Below are positions 5,184 through 5,198 of a stretch of 5,198 nt of DNA, piece by piece; position 1 is the first letter of the stretch, and the number at the start of each line of letters is the position of its first letter. The notes under the pieces were generated by a model. The model made no database searches. It saw only the letters and a program-made list of their open reading frames with translations, and was not told where the DNA came from. A program made the translations under genes and the position numbers. The stretch covers positions 1 to 5,198 of the forward strand of contig CAYPIE010000190.1 of assembly GCA_964410665.1 (NCBI GenBank), written 5' to 3'. The stretch is from CAYPIE01 sp964410665 (lineage in GTDB: Bacteria > Planctomycetota > Planctomycetia > Gemmatales > Gemmataceae).

Positions 5184-5198
5184 TAGGAACGTCAGTTC
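5184..5198. repeat. 15-bp copy of the window start, cut by the window edge
   Basis: TAGGAACGTCAGTTC is identical to positions 1-15 and in the same orientation. It contains the GGAAC-GTCA-GTTC hairpin, and the last stem base falls outside the window. Confidence 0.7.

Overview
The window looks like a piece of a planctomycete chromosome, most likely from the Gemmataceae or a near relative. Three things point there. The minus-strand gene has the HEAT-repeat plus CxxCH architecture of the Pirellula/Verrucomicrobium-type haem-binding proteins. The permease and ATPase resemble planctomycete Mod transporters. The outer ends are full of GGAC-GTSA-GTCC hairpin repeats, which I associate from memory with Gemmataceae intergenic DNA. 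No database search was possible, so the taxon is inference.

Layout, left to right. Positions 1-88 hold a repeat module with two hairpins and a fragment of a GCGCTTGCG-type repeat. Positions 91-297 are a pyrimidine-rich leader without a convincing gene. Positions 298-2542 are a tight plus-strand operon of three overlapping genes: a ModB-like molybdate/tungstate permease, a short ModC-like ATPase, and a ThiF/MoeB/HesA-family (E1-like) protein. Positions 2543-2796 are a convergent intergenic region with twin hairpins, the larger one followed by a T7 tract on the minus strand, so it should terminate the minus-strand gene. Positions 2797-4566 (minus) encode a secreted HEAT-repeat c-type cytochrome with a C-terminal beta-rich domain. 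Positions 4567-4782 are its upstream region. Positions 4783-5198 contain a 12-bp-stem hairpin, an eight-unit tandem array (period 24-29 bp), and a second hairpin module that repeats the left-end module in inverted orientation.

How the genes work together. The permease and ATPase should form an importer for molybdate or tungstate, but no substrate-binding protein (ModA) is present and the ATPase lacks the C-terminal TOBE domain. The E1-like protein is co-translated with them, which suggests a link to molybdenum-cofactor sulfur transfer. However, most residues that bind ATP/Mg and drive adenylation in MoeB are substituted, while the zinc-binding cysteine pairs are kept. It may therefore be a non-adenylating relative. 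The cytochrome is transcribed towards the operon, and nothing in the sequence ties it functionally to the operon.

The most unusual parts are the degenerate E1-like protein and the repeat system. In the repeat system a four-base loop is conserved while the stem arms change in a compensatory way, and matching modules bracket the gene block in opposite orientation.
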